64,000 nt of DNA from Sphingobacterium mizutaii (GTDB lineage Bacteria > Bacteroidota > Bacteroidia > Sphingobacteriales > Sphingobacteriaceae). Positions 16,944-25,607 of the stretch are shown piece after piece (the first letter of the stretch is position 1; every line of letters begins with the position of its first letter). The notes beneath the pieces are model-generated. The model did not search any database and was not told where the DNA came from. It was given only the letters and a program-made list of their open reading frames with translations. The position numbers were made by a program, and so were the translations under genes. The stretch is taken from contig NZ_LT906468.1 of assembly GCF_900187125.1 (NCBI RefSeq), positions 3,286,001 to 3,350,000 on the forward strand. The letters are read 5' to 3'.

Positions 16944-17776
16944 GTAGTTTCTTGATCGTATCCATCCTATTTTTCTCCGCATTACTAAGTGGTATTGCTG
17001 TATTTTTTGTCAAAAGAGATAATACCCAATTACTGAAATTGGTGCTTTCCTTCAGTGGGGCTTACCTATTTGCCATCACCGTTTTGCACCTGATTCCAGA
17101 AGTGTACCACAGTAACCAAACCCCAGGAGAAATCATCGGACTCTATATTTTAGGTGGTTTCCTATTTCAGTTAGTGCTGGAACATTTTTCCCAAGGTATA
17201 GAACACGGTCATATACACAGCAGCCACGATGGCCATAGTCATCAGGCATTTCCTATCGCTATCCTGATCAGTCTTTGTTTACATGCCTTCTTAGAGGGGT
17301 TCCCATTGGCCTCTGGACACCGCAATGAATTGGTCTTTGGTATTGCCATCCACCATATCCCTGCTGCTTTTGCTTTGGGAAGCTTATTGATCGGAACCCG
17401 ATTGAAGAAACCTACCATTATCGTGTTTATCGCTATTTTCGCAGCCATGACACCACTAGGATTCGTGACCAGCAAAGGGATCAGCGCAGGAGAGATCGGT
17501 AACATCTCACAGTATTTCGATAAGATTATGGCGGTTGTAATTGGTATTTTCTTGCACATCTCGACTACGATCCTCTTCGAGTCAGGATCGGCAGATCATC
17601 ATACCTTCAACAAGAAAAAAATGCTGGCGGTTTTGTTAGGCGTTTTGGTTTCGATGGCCAACTTCTTATTTGAAGGTCATGATCATTCACATCATAACCA
17701 TGGAACTACAGATCAAACTGAAGAAACCCACGACCATGATCATCATGACCATGACCATTCTGATCATGAACATTAG
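16940..17776 (+). CDS. ZIP-family metal transporter
   Basis: The 278-residue protein has about eight membrane helices with the metal-site motifs HAFLEGFPL (helix 4) and IAIHHIPAAFALG (helix 5). A His-rich cytoplasmic loop (EHGHIHSSHDGHSHQ) and a very His/Asp-rich C-terminal tail follow. ZIP proteins import Zn2+, Fe2+ or other divalent metals; the His clusters suggest zinc or iron handling. It overlaps the PAP2 gene by four bases. Its stop codon abuts the stop codon of the convergent MarR gene with no gap, and feoAB lies just beyond, making this a metal-related neighbourhood. Confidence 0.88.
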   Translation: MSSFLIVSILFFSALLSGIAVFFVKRDNTQLLKLVLSFSGAYLFAITVLHLIPEVYHSNQTPGEIIGLYILGGFLFQLVLEHFSQGIEHGHIHSSHDGHSHQAFPIAILISLCLHAFLEGFPLASGHRNELVFGIAIHHIPAAFALGSLLIGTRLKKPTIIVFIAIFAAMTPLGFVTSKGISAGEIGNISQYFDKIMAVVIGIFLHISTTILFESGSADHHTFNKKKMLAVLLGVLVSMANFLFEGHDHSHHNHGTTDQTEETHDHDHHDHDHSDHEH

Positions 17777-18247
17777 TTAGTACTCCACCCCATTAAGGCC
17801 TCTGAACTTATCTAATAATTCACTTAGCTTCAAGCAATCGTCACTGGAAATGTTTTCTGGAAGTACATCATCCAGCATCATGTCCGTTTCGATTTCTTCA
17901 AGCAGATCCAAGCCTTTGTCGGTGATCAATAGATCGACGGCGCGCTTGTCTACGCTGTTCTTTTCCCTAGAAACTAGGCCTTTACTTACAATGCGATCAA
18001 CTAACCTACTGATATCAGGCGTTTTGGTTAGCAGCCTCTCCTTCAACAAATTATTGGTAACAGGATTGGGGTACTGACCGCGTAAGACGCGCAACACATT
18101 AAACTGTTGCAAGGTGATTTGTTTGGCATTCGCTCTCTTTTCCAGCATCACGTTCAACCAGTTGTTAGTGTAAATAATATTGATCGTTGCGCGATGCCAA
18201 GGACTTGCGAATTGCTTTACTTTAACCAATTCTTCGATCTTCGGCAT
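17777..18247 (-). CDS. MarR-family transcriptional regulator
   Basis: The 156-residue protein has the MarR winged-helix fold: the recognition region QITLQQFNVLRVLRG, then LLKERLLTKTPDISRLVDRI, and the beta-wing with LVSREKNSVDKRAVDLLITDKG. MarR proteins bind short palindromes as dimers and respond to small ligands, oxidation or metals. The gene is divergent from feoA with 106 bases between the starts, and that gap holds a palindrome (18283-18296) just upstream of a -7 box. Control of feoAB is therefore plausible, but is inference. Confidence 0.88.
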   Translation of the reverse strand: MPKIEELVKVKQFASPWHRATINIIYTNNWLNVMLEKRANAKQITLQQFNVLRVLRGQYPNPVTNNLLKERLLTKTPDISRLVDRIVSKGLVSREKNSVDKRAVDLLITDKGLDLLEEIETDMMLDDVLPENISSDDCLKLSELLDKFRGLNGVEY

Positions 18248-18282
18248 ATTTAATAATACATTAGTGTGACTTAATCCGCAAT

Positions 18283-18296
18283 TTAAAAGATTTTAA
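18283..18296. promoter_or_regulatory. Palindrome in the MarR-feoA divergent promoter, candidate operator
   Basis: TTAAAAGATTTTAA has perfect 6-base arms around GA and lies 5 bases upstream of the feoA -7 box. AT-rich palindromes of this size suit a MarR dimer, but low complexity makes a chance match possible. Confidence 0.35.
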
Positions 18297-18301
18297 TTAT
18301 T

Positions 18302-18309
18302 TATCTTTG
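18302..18309 (+). promoter_or_regulatory. Candidate -7 box of the feoAB promoter
   Basis: TATCTTTG matches TAnnTTTG and lies 44 bases upstream of the feoA start. No clear -33 TTTG is seen, consistent with a regulated promoter. Confidence 0.42.
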
Positions 18310-18353
18310 CTATTGTTGATTTTTATTCAAAAAACATAAAAAATTGTCGTCGA

Positions 18354-18593
18354 ATGCCGCAACATATTAGCCTTGATAAATTGAAAATAGGAGATCTCGC
18401 TAAAATTAATGCAATCCAATCCACAGAAATACCTGCAAAATTCTATGAACTAGGCTTTTACCCAGGTTCAGTTGTTGAAATAAAACATAAAGCCCCGTTA
18501 AGTGGACCTATCTGTGTGAACGTCATTGAAAACAATGCCTTAATCGCAATCCGTAAATCAGAAGCTAAACTTATCACTGCAGAATTAATCTAA
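18354..18593 (+). CDS. feoA: Ferrous iron transport protein FeoA
   Basis: The 79-residue protein is a single SH3-like FeoA domain. It has LKIGDLAKINAI, then KFYELGFYPGSVVEIKHKAPLSGPI and a closing ALIAIRKSEAKLI. FeoA is a small cytoplasmic partner of the FeoB iron channel. The stop codon overlaps the feoB start by one base (TAATG), so the two are coupled. Confidence 0.94.
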   Translation: MPQHISLDKLKIGDLAKINAIQSTEIPAKFYELGFYPGSVVEIKHKAPLSGPICVNVIENNALIAIRKSEAKLITAELI

Positions 18594-20695
18594 TGAAAGA
18601 TCCTAATATTGTCCTTCTCGGGAACCCCAATGTTGGTAAAACCTCTTTATTCAATAGACTTACTAAACTTAACCAAAAGGTTGGTAACTACCCTGGAATT
18701 ACCGTAGAAAAAAGAGAAGGAAAATTAAAAGCAAATAACAAAACCTATCATATCATTGACCTCCCTGGGACTTATACCCTATTTCCTAACTCTTTAGATG
18801 AGGAAATTGTTTTCAAAATATTAAGCCAGCGAGAAAATAAACTTAGCCCCGACCTTACCGTCGTGGTCGCAGAACCATCAACCCTCAAAAGAGGGATCAT
18901 CCTGTACCAACAGGCACGTGAACTGGGACTACCCGCCATTTTTGTGATCAATATGATCGATGAAGTGGAAAGCAAAGGAGTACAGATCGACTTCCATAAG
19001 CTGGAAGCTTATCTGAAGACCAAAGTCTACCAAACGAATGCAAGGACCGGAAAGGGATTGGAGAAACTGATCAATTCCTTGGATGAAAAACCATCTTTCT
19101 ACCTTGGCACCTTCCAAATTCCAGAAAAATACACTCAAGCCCTATCGGAAGCTAAAAAACTGTTCCCTTTAGAAACGGAATACCTGACTTGGCAGTATCT
19201 GGCGCAAGAAAACGTAAGTTACCTTCCGTTGGAAAAACAACAAGAATTAGCTAGCATCCGTGCAAAATACCAATTGGATCCGCACGAAATGCAAAAGACT
19301 GAATCACTCTTGAGACAAGACCAAATCAGTCTGGAGCTTGACAAAATATTGGTCAAATCTAAAAACCAAACCCTAGACACCACATCCAAAATCGATAAGA
19401 TCCTATTGCATCCAGTCTTAGGGTATATAATCTTTTTCGGACTATTGTTGTTGATTTTCCAAGCCATATTCAGTTGGTCTGGTCCATTAATGGATTGGAT
19501 CGATGGTAGCTTCGGCGATTTAACAGCATACCTATCTACCGTCCTTCCCGAAGGACCACTCTCTTCTTTATTCATTGAAGGGATTGTAGCCGGTATTGGT
19601 GGTATTGTCATTTTCGTACCGCAGATCGTTATCCTATTCCTGTTTCTTTCCTTAATGGAGGAATCAGGCTATATGAGCCGTGTGGTATTCATTATGGACC
19701 GTTGGTTAAGACCTTTCGGATTGAACGGTAAATCGGTCATCCCATTGATGTCTGGAGCAGCCTGTGCTATTCCGGCCGTTATGTCTGCCCGTAATATCGA
19801 AAACCCAAAAGAAAGATTACTGACCATCTTGGTTACCCCATTCATGACCTGTTCGGCACGTCTACCGATCTATATCGTAATCATCGGTTTGATCATCCCA
19901 GAAACCACCTATATGGGCTTTAACCTGCAAGGTATCACCTTATTCTTCATGTATATCTTAGGAATAGTAGGAGCTTTGGGTTCTGCATGGATCCTCAACA
20001 AAGTCATCAAGAGCGTACGTTCTTCTTTCTTGATCTTTGAATTGCCAACCTACAAATTTCCTGACTGGAAGAATGTAATAACCAATGTTTGGGATAAGGC
20101 TTCTGGTTTCTTGATCGACGCCGGTAAGATCATCTTGATGATCTCCATCGTATTATGGGTTTTCGGAAATTTCGGGCCGAACCAAAAATTCTACAATGCT
20201 GAAGAAATCGTGCAACAGAACAACCCTAACCTAACTGGGGATGATTTGGAACAAGAAGTTGGATCCTATAAACTGGAACACTCTTTCTTAGGTTATATCG
20301 GAATGGGAATCGAACCTATAGTAAGGCCATTAGGCTATGACTGGAAAATGGGAATCGGTTTGATTTCATCCTTCGCCGCTCGTGAAGTCTTTGTCGGAAC
20401 TATGGCAGTTGTATACAGCATGGGCCCCGATGTTGACATCGAAGACGAAGCCCAAAAAGGGTCGCTGTTGAGCAGAATGCGCGCTGAGGTCAATAGCAAC
20501 ACTGGAAAACCTGCATACAATTTTGCATCAGGAATTTCGTTATTATTATTTTACGCATTTGCAATGCAATGTATGGCAACCATTGGTGTAGTTCGTAAAG
20601 AAACCGGTTCATGGAAATGGACCATGATCCAAACGCTATTCATGACAGGCTTAGCCTACGTTGCGGCGCTGATTGCTTATCAAATCTTAAAGTAA
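18593..20695 (+). CDS. feoB: Ferrous iron transporter FeoB
   Basis: The 700-residue inner-membrane Fe2+ transporter has an N-terminal G domain with P-loop GNPNVGKTS (10-18), switch region YPGITVEKREG, DLPGTY and a FVINMIDE G4-like motif. A helical GDI-like domain follows, then a membrane core with two gate regions (SGAACAIPAVMSARN with its Cys, and CSARLPIYIVIIG). Length is within the family range. It is coupled to feoA upstream and to a tiny Cys-rich protein downstream. It imports ferrous iron under anoxic or low-iron conditions, driven by GTP (and possibly ATP) hydrolysis. Confidence 0.96.
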   Translation: MKDPNIVLLGNPNVGKTSLFNRLTKLNQKVGNYPGITVEKREGKLKANNKTYHIIDLPGTYTLFPNSLDEEIVFKILSQRENKLSPDLTVVVAEPSTLKRGIILYQQARELGLPAIFVINMIDEVESKGVQIDFHKLEAYLKTKVYQTNARTGKGLEKLINSLDEKPSFYLGTFQIPEKYTQALSEAKKLFPLETEYLTWQYLAQENVSYLPLEKQQELASIRAKYQLDPHEMQKTESLLRQDQISLELDKILVKSKNQTLDTTSKIDKILLHPVLGYIIFFGLLLLIFQAIFSWSGPLMDWIDGSFGDLTAYLSTVLPEGPLSSLFIEGIVAGIGGIVIFVPQIVILFLFLSLMEESGYMSRVVFIMDRWLRPFGLNGKSVIPLMSGAACAIPAVMSARNIENPKERLLTILVTPFMTCSARLPIYIVIIGLIIPETTYMGFNLQGITLFFMYILGIVGALGSAWILNKVIKSVRSSFLIFELPTYKFPDWKNVITNVWDKASGFLIDAGKIILMISIVLWVFGNFGPNQKFYNAEEIVQQNNPNLTGDDLEQEVGSYKLEHSFLGYIGMGIEPIVRPLGYDWKMGIGLISSFAAREVFVGTMAVVYSMGPDVDIEDEAQKGSLLSRMRAEVNSNTGKPAYNFASGISLLLFYAFAMQCMATIGVVRKETGSWKWTMIQTLFMTGLAYVAALIAYQILK

Positions 20696-20841
20696 TGAGC
20701 TTAATTATTCAATACATCATCATCTTTATCCTTTTCATCTACGCTTTGTACGTGATCTTTAAACCCTTTTTCTCTAAGAAAAAAGGAAACTCAGGATGTA
20801 GCAAAGGTTGTTGTACGGTAGAAGTAAAGCCAAAGAGCTAA
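20695..20841 (+). CDS. Small FeoB-associated Cys-rich membrane protein
   Basis: A 48-residue protein starts at the ATG overlapping the feoB stop by one base (TAATG), which fixes the start. It has one membrane helix (LIIQYIIIFILFIYALYVIF), a basic stretch KKKGNSG and a CSKGCC cluster near the end. This is the architecture of the FeoB-associated Cys-rich proteins (FeoC-like partners) seen after feoB in many bacteria. The cysteines may bind iron or an Fe-S cluster near the FeoB cytoplasmic face; this is not proven. Confidence 0.88.
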   Translation: MSLIIQYIIIFILFIYALYVIFKPFFSKKKGNSGCSKGCCTVEVKPKS

Positions 20842-20863
20842 TAAAAAAATCTTAAATAAAATG

Positions 20864-20890
20864 AAAAGGCACCTGAGATAGGTGCCTTTT
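20864..20890 (+). terminator. Hairpin terminator of the feo operon
   Basis: Perfect 11-base arms at 20864-20874 and 20880-20890 with a 5-base loop, followed by a T run. It lies 22 bases past the last feo gene. Confidence 0.85.
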
Positions 20891-21183
20891 TTCTTTGGCG
20901 AGATAGGTATGCCGGGGGATGGGGAGAGTTGCTTTCGCCCGTGTATTTGAACCAGGATTGGGTTCGACTCCGCTCACCCAACGAGGATGAGAGGATGGAC
21001 CAAGATCATAACCGAAATACCTTTCTTGAAAAAAAACATCATCCTCCTACCCTCAAAAACACACATCTTTCCATTTCCTACTTAACATAAAAAAAATTAT
21101 TTTACATGTATGCCGCTAATAAAACACTCTTTATTTTATTTGATGCACAAAAATTAAAATGAAAAATTTATCTTGTGGCTTTT

Positions 21184-21201
21184 ATCGGTCCTCAGGCCGA
21201 T
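21184..21201 (+). promoter_or_regulatory. Leader hairpin before the GTG-started permease gene
   Basis: ATCGGTC and GGCCGAT pair over seven bases with one G-T around the loop CTCA, 46 bases before the GTG start. There is no T run, so it is not a terminator. A leader or RNA-stability role is only a guess. Confidence 0.3.
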
Positions 21202-21247
21202 GGAGAATAATAACTAGGAACATAATCAGGATTTAACCTTCTTCAGA

Positions 21248-22687
21248 GTGCAAGAAAACAACGAAAAAGAACTAAAAAGAGGCCTTAGTAACAGACATAT
21301 TCAGTTAATTGCCTTAGGTGGAGCTATTGGTACAGGTTTATTTTTAGGGGTTGGGCAGGCCGCCATTTTAGCTGGTCCGTCCGTTATATTGGGATATGCC
21401 ATTGCAGGGCTTGTCGCCTTCTTCATCATGCGCCAGCTCGGCGAAATGGTTGTTGAAGAACCGATCTCAGGTAGCTTCAGCTCCTTCGCCAATAAATATT
21501 GGGGACCATTTGCAGGCTATGCCTCCGGCTGGAACTATTGGTTGCTGTATATCTTGGTCAGCATGGCCGAATTGACCGCAATCGGCAAATATGTGCAGTT
21601 CTGGTGGCCAGAGATACCGCTCTGGGCTTCTTCCCTATTCTTCTTCCTCGTCATCAATGTGATCAATCTTGCTTCGGTAAAGGTATATGGTGAAACCGAA
21701 TTCTGGTTTTCCATCATCAAGGTCGTGGCTATTATCGCCATGATCATCTTTGGGGTCTACCTATTGGTTTCAGGAAATGGAGGTGAGAGAGCAACCGTTG
21801 CCAATCTCTATAATGATGGCGGTTTCTTCCCCCATGGCTGGCTCAACGGAAATGGCGATATTGGATATACAGGATTACTGGCCGCACTCGTCATAATCAT
21901 GTTCTCCTTTGGAGGTTTGGAACTGGTAGGTATTACGGCAGCAGAAGCTGAAAACCCTGAAAAAAACATCCCAAAAGCAACCAACCAGGTTTTATGGAGA
22001 ATCTTGGTGTTCTATGTAGGAGCGCTTTTTATCCTTTTCTCATTAATGCCTTGGAGAACCATTACCGCAGATACCAGTCCATTCGTGGAAGTATTTGCAA
22101 CCCTAAAAGGTTTCCAATTTGAGCTATTCGGAAAAACTTTCTACTTTACGAGCATCATCGCCAATGCCTTGAACGTCATCGTACTGACCGCAGCCCTATC
22201 GGTTTACAATAGCTGTGTGTACAGTAATTCAAGAATGCTATACGGTTTGGCTGAACAAGGGAATGCACCAAAGTTCCTTAAGAAACTAAACTCAAACCAC
22301 TCCCCTGTCAATGCCATCTTGGTTTCTGCAGGGATTGTGGCAATAACAGTTTTGATCAATAAAGTGATCCCGAAAGAAGCCTTAGGAATCTTGATGTCCC
22401 TAGTAGTATCTGCATTGATCATCAATTGGATCATGATTACTTTGACGCACATGTTTTTCAGGAAACAAAAGGATAAACAAGGAATCAAGACCAAATTCCC
22501 AACCATTCTCTATCCGATCAGCAATTATTTCAGCCTCTTGTTTTTGTTAGGCGTATTGTTGATGATGTGGTTTACTGGCCTAAAAATCTCAGTGGAATTG
22601 ATCCCAATCTGGGTACTGCTACTTTGGATCAGTTATATCTTGGTGAAACGGAACAAAGAAAAACAACTAAAAAATACGGATAATTAG
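21248..22687 (+). CDS. Amino-acid permease (APC superfamily, AroP/PheP/GABA-permease type)
   Basis: The 479-residue protein has about 12 membrane helices. The helix-1 motif IQLIALGGAIGTGLFLG and the later SFGGLELVGITAAEAENPEKNIPKA segment are signatures of the amino-acid transporter family that includes AroP, PheP, LysP and GabP. It should import an amino acid by proton symport; the substrate is not readable. The start is GTG at 21248: the frame has no ATG between that codon and the upstream stop at 21215-21217, and the family consensus begins about 13 residues later. The YhhN gene follows after 10 bases. Confidence 0.85.
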   Translation: MQENNEKELKRGLSNRHIQLIALGGAIGTGLFLGVGQAAILAGPSVILGYAIAGLVAFFIMRQLGEMVVEEPISGSFSSFANKYWGPFAGYASGWNYWLLYILVSMAELTAIGKYVQFWWPEIPLWASSLFFFLVINVINLASVKVYGETEFWFSIIKVVAIIAMIIFGVYLLVSGNGGERATVANLYNDGGFFPHGWLNGNGDIGYTGLLAALVIIMFSFGGLELVGITAAEAENPEKNIPKATNQVLWRILVFYVGALFILFSLMPWRTITADTSPFVEVFATLKGFQFELFGKTFYFTSIIANALNVIVLTAALSVYNSCVYSNSRMLYGLAEQGNAPKFLKKLNSNHSPVNAILVSAGIVAITVLINKVIPKEALGILMSLVVSALIINWIMITLTHMFFRKQKDKQGIKTKFPTILYPISNYFSLLFLLGVLLMMWFTGLKISVELIPIWVLLLWISYILVKRNKEKQLKNTDN

Positions 22688-22697
22688 ATCCCATAAA

Positions 22698-23369
22698 ATG
22701 AAGCAGTACAAATTACATATCGCATTCTTGTTCCTTGCACTGCTTCATTTATATGCTGTTTACGCCAATTTGCCCAATCTCAGGTTCTTTAGCAAACCTT
22801 TGATCTGTATCTCGCTTATCTTTATCCTGTATAAGGAAACTGGATTAAAAAAGAACATTGAAAAATTAGTCGCTGTAGGCCTATTTTTTGGCTGCCTCGG
22901 CGATATTTTCCTGATGCTGAACGAAAATATGTTCGTTGCCGGTTTAGCATCCTTTTTGATCGGCCATATCCTCTATGTCATTGCCTTTAGCAAACAAACA
23001 AGCGCCAAGGCCTTGAGCAAACATAAAAGCTATATCCTCATCGCGGGTATACTGGCCAGCTTTTCCTATTACCTGTATAGCATTCTGAAACCCAGCTTAG
23101 GACCATTAAAGATCCCGGTCATCCTATATATCATTGTCATCGCCGCTATGGCCTTCTTTGCTTATACCAGGAGGTACCAAACCAATACCCTAAGTTTTAT
23201 CATTTGCTTGATCGGCGCCCTATTATTCATTTTCTCAGACTCCATATTGGCCTTGAATAAGTTTGTGGCCTATCTAGCCAACTCTGGACTTTACATCATG
23301 TCCAGCTATATCCTTGCCCAATATTTTATTACTCTAGGTATCATATTAGACAAAAAAACCAGGCCGTAA
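22698..23369 (+). CDS. Lysoplasmalogenase-like YhhN family membrane protein
   Basis: The 223-residue protein has about eight membrane helices and the YhhN/TMEM86 motifs KPLICISLIFILYKE, LFFGCLGDIFLML and a conserved Ser-Asp pair in IFSDSILALNKF. Family members include TMEM86B, which cleaves the vinyl-ether bond of lysoplasmalogens; bacterial members are only partly characterised. It lies 10 bases after the permease gene and is probably co-transcribed, although a shared function is not obvious. Confidence 0.8.
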   Translation: MKQYKLHIAFLFLALLHLYAVYANLPNLRFFSKPLICISLIFILYKETGLKKNIEKLVAVGLFFGCLGDIFLMLNENMFVAGLASFLIGHILYVIAFSKQTSAKALSKHKSYILIAGILASFSYYLYSILKPSLGPLKIPVILYIIVIAAMAFFAYTRRYQTNTLSFIICLIGALLFIFSDSILALNKFVAYLANSGLYIMSSYILAQYFITLGIILDKKTRP

Positions 23370-23416
23370 ATAATTACAGCCCGGCATTAATACAAGTTGA
23401 TATGATATGATTTAAA

Positions 23417-25111
23417 CTATGTCAATAATTCTTCTTGTGTTTTTTTTCCATAACTTTCAAGATGGACATTGGCAACTGCCCTACCCGAAGGATCGTTTAA
23501 GTTCTGGAAGGAAGCATCCCAAGCCAAAGCCTCAGGGGTGCTACAAGCGACCGATTTAACAGAGGGAACAGTCTTCGCTGCTGCATCCGATGGGAAATGT
23601 GTTTCAAAGATGCTCCTGTACAGATATTCCTCTTTATTTTTTGGAGTATTGATCGGGAAACGTTGCGCAGCAGCTTCAAATTCCGTATCCGAGACTTTCT
23701 CCTCAGCTTGTGCCTTTAAGGTATCGATCCAAGAATAGCCTACGCCATCTGAAAATTGTTCCTTTTGTCTCCAAGCAATCGACTCGGGCAAATAATCCTC
23801 AAAAGCCTTTCTCACCACCCACTTTTCCATTCTGCCATCCTTGATCATCTTATCCTCTGGGTTGATGCTCATGGCGATATCCATAAACTCCTTGTCCAAA
23901 AATGGGACCCGCCCTTCAACTCCCCAAGCAGCCAATGATTTATTGGCCCTTAAGCAATCATATAAATAAAGTTTTTTCAGTTTTCTTACCGTTTCCTCAT
24001 GAAATTCCTTCGCGTTAGGCGCTTTATGGAAATAAAGGTATCCTCCAAATAATTCATCTGAACCTTCACCCGACAAGACCATTTTTATCCCCATGGACTT
24101 GATTACCCTAGCCAACAGATACATTGGAGTCGAGGCACGAATGGTCGTCACATCATAAGTTTCCAAATGATAGATCACATCCCTGATTGCATCTAAACCT
24201 TCCTGTATCGTGAAATTGACCTCATGGTGGATGGTTCCAATATGGTCTGCTGCTTTTTGCGCAGCGATCAGATCCGGAGAGCCTTGTAAACCTACTGCAA
24301 ATGAATGCAATTGTGGGTACCAAGCCTCTTCCTCATCATTGCTCTCAATCCTTCTGGAAGCAAACTTTTTGGTTATGGCAGCGATCACAGAAGAGTCTAA
24401 TCCACCAGATAAAAGAACTCCATAAGGTACATCCGACATCAATTGATGGTAGACCGCATCCTCCAAACCTTTTCTCAATTTGGCAATATCCGTTTCACTG
24501 TCCTGAACCGTATCATAGGATTCCCAATCGCGGGAATACCAACGTTTAGGCTCCAATCCTTCTTTGCTATATAGATAATGTCCCGGAGGAAACTGCTCGA
24601 TCTCCGTACAGAAACCCTCCAAGGATTTTAATTCCGATGCCACAAACACCTGTCCATACTCATCTTTACCATAATACAATGGAATAATCCCCATATGGTC
24701 CCTAGCAATAAAGAATGAATCATCACGAGAATCATACAAGGCAAATCCAAAGATCCCATTGAGTTCCTCAACAAATGCCGGTCCTTTTTCCAAATACAGA
24801 GCCAAAACAACCTCTGAATCGGACTGGGTCGAGAATTGATAATTTGGCAATGAATTTCGCAACTCCTTATGATTGTAGATCTCACCATTGACAGCCAGGA
24901 CTACTTGTCCATCCGGACTGAATAAGGGTTGACTCCCAGATTTAGGGTCAACAATAGCCAAACGCTCATGAGCTAACAATGCTTTCGCTGAGCTATAAAT
25001 CCCCGACCAATCTGGCCCTCTATGACGAATTCTTTTCGACATTTCCAAGACCTGTGGCCTCAAGGACTCTAGGGGTTGTTTCAATTCAAATGCTCCGACA
25101 ATTCCGCACAT
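23417..25111 (-). CDS. asnB: Asparagine synthase B (glutamine-hydrolysing)
   Basis: The 564-residue protein starts MCGIVGAF, exposing the glutaminase nucleophile Cys2 after Met removal. The N-terminal class-II amidotransferase domain has RHRGPDWSG and NGEIYNHKEL. The C-terminal synthetase has the PPi loop LLSGGLDSSVIAA (about 230-242) and GEGSDELFGGYLYFH. Size matches E. coli AsnB (about 554). It makes asparagine from aspartate, glutamine and ATP. It is alone on the minus strand. Confidence 0.95.
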   Translation of the reverse strand: MCGIVGAFELKQPLESLRPQVLEMSKRIRHRGPDWSGIYSSAKALLAHERLAIVDPKSGSQPLFSPDGQVVLAVNGEIYNHKELRNSLPNYQFSTQSDSEVVLALYLEKGPAFVEELNGIFGFALYDSRDDSFFIARDHMGIIPLYYGKDEYGQVFVASELKSLEGFCTEIEQFPPGHYLYSKEGLEPKRWYSRDWESYDTVQDSETDIAKLRKGLEDAVYHQLMSDVPYGVLLSGGLDSSVIAAITKKFASRRIESNDEEEAWYPQLHSFAVGLQGSPDLIAAQKAADHIGTIHHEVNFTIQEGLDAIRDVIYHLETYDVTTIRASTPMYLLARVIKSMGIKMVLSGEGSDELFGGYLYFHKAPNAKEFHEETVRKLKKLYLYDCLRANKSLAAWGVEGRVPFLDKEFMDIAMSINPEDKMIKDGRMEKWVVRKAFEDYLPESIAWRQKEQFSDGVGYSWIDTLKAQAEEKVSDTEFEAAAQRFPINTPKNKEEYLYRSIFETHFPSDAAAKTVPSVKSVACSTPEALAWDASFQNLNDPSGRAVANVHLESYGKKTQEELLT

Positions 25112-25371
25112 ACGATTGTTGTTTTGTTAATGATTTAATTGTTTTTATGAATTAATGACACAAAGTAAAGTATTAAAAAACAATTTTCATAATCTTTTTT
25201 AATTTTTATTGAATTTTTATTAAATATTTTAAACTTTTGTTGAGTTATTTATACTCAATTGGAGTATTTATTGAAAAACACATCAAAAATATATTTTCAA
25301 CAATTCTGGTTGACAGGCTAAAATAAATTTGGATTTTCATTCGGCTGTCCAGCTGAAAAGGCTTCGAGACT

Positions 25372-25435
25372 CAGTTTGACCATATTCGAGACATATTCGG
25401 AAAATTCGGAACGTGGCTCGAATAAGGTCAAGTTT
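25372..25435. repeat. Dispersed intergenic repeat, copy B (imperfect inverted repeat)
   Basis: The arm 25372-25391 (CAGTTTGACCATATTCGAGA) and the inverted arm 25416-25435 (GCTCGAATAAGGTCAAGTTT) pair imperfectly. Both closely resemble 2592-2611. The loop repeats TATTCGG/ATTCGG. It may be a small mobile or structural element family. Confidence 0.55.
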
Positions 25436-25503
25436 AAATGGAGGAATAAAAAAGATTGAAAATTTTTAGGGATGGACAGGAAAATGACTTAGCATGGCAT
25501 GCA

Positions 25504-25535
25504 AAACGAGGTTGCCAAAAAAGGTAACCTCGTTT
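25504..25535 (-). terminator. Hairpin terminator after the DJ-1/PfpI gene
   Basis: Thirteen-base arms at 25504-25516 and 25523-25535 pair with one wobble around AAAAAA. It lies downstream of the minus-strand DJ-1 gene. Confidence 0.7.
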
Positions 25536-25607
25536 AGTATATTTTGGAATTTATTTTAAAATTTTTATAAAAAACCTGTATCGCTATTTCAGGACTGGTT
25601 ACTCAGT

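Larger units (their letters stand above)
20842..21247. other. Gap between the feo operon and the amino-acid permease gene
   Basis: It holds the feo terminator, a comparatively G-rich stretch at 20895-21010 without a coding frame or recognisable RNA, an AT-rich promoter region at about 21060-21170, and a short hairpin (21184-21201) in the presumed leader of the permease mRNA. Confidence 0.55.
25112..25607. other. Gap between asnB and the DJ-1 gene, with a dispersed repeat
   Basis: No gene is supported. The first 200 bases are very AT-rich and include the asnB promoter region. A dispersed repeat is at 25372-25435 and a terminator for the DJ-1 gene at 25504-25535. Confidence 0.65.

Noticed and set aside
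20929..20982. GGGTTCGACTCC resembling a tRNA T-arm
   Set aside because: No matching acceptor, D or anticodon stems can be folded around it.
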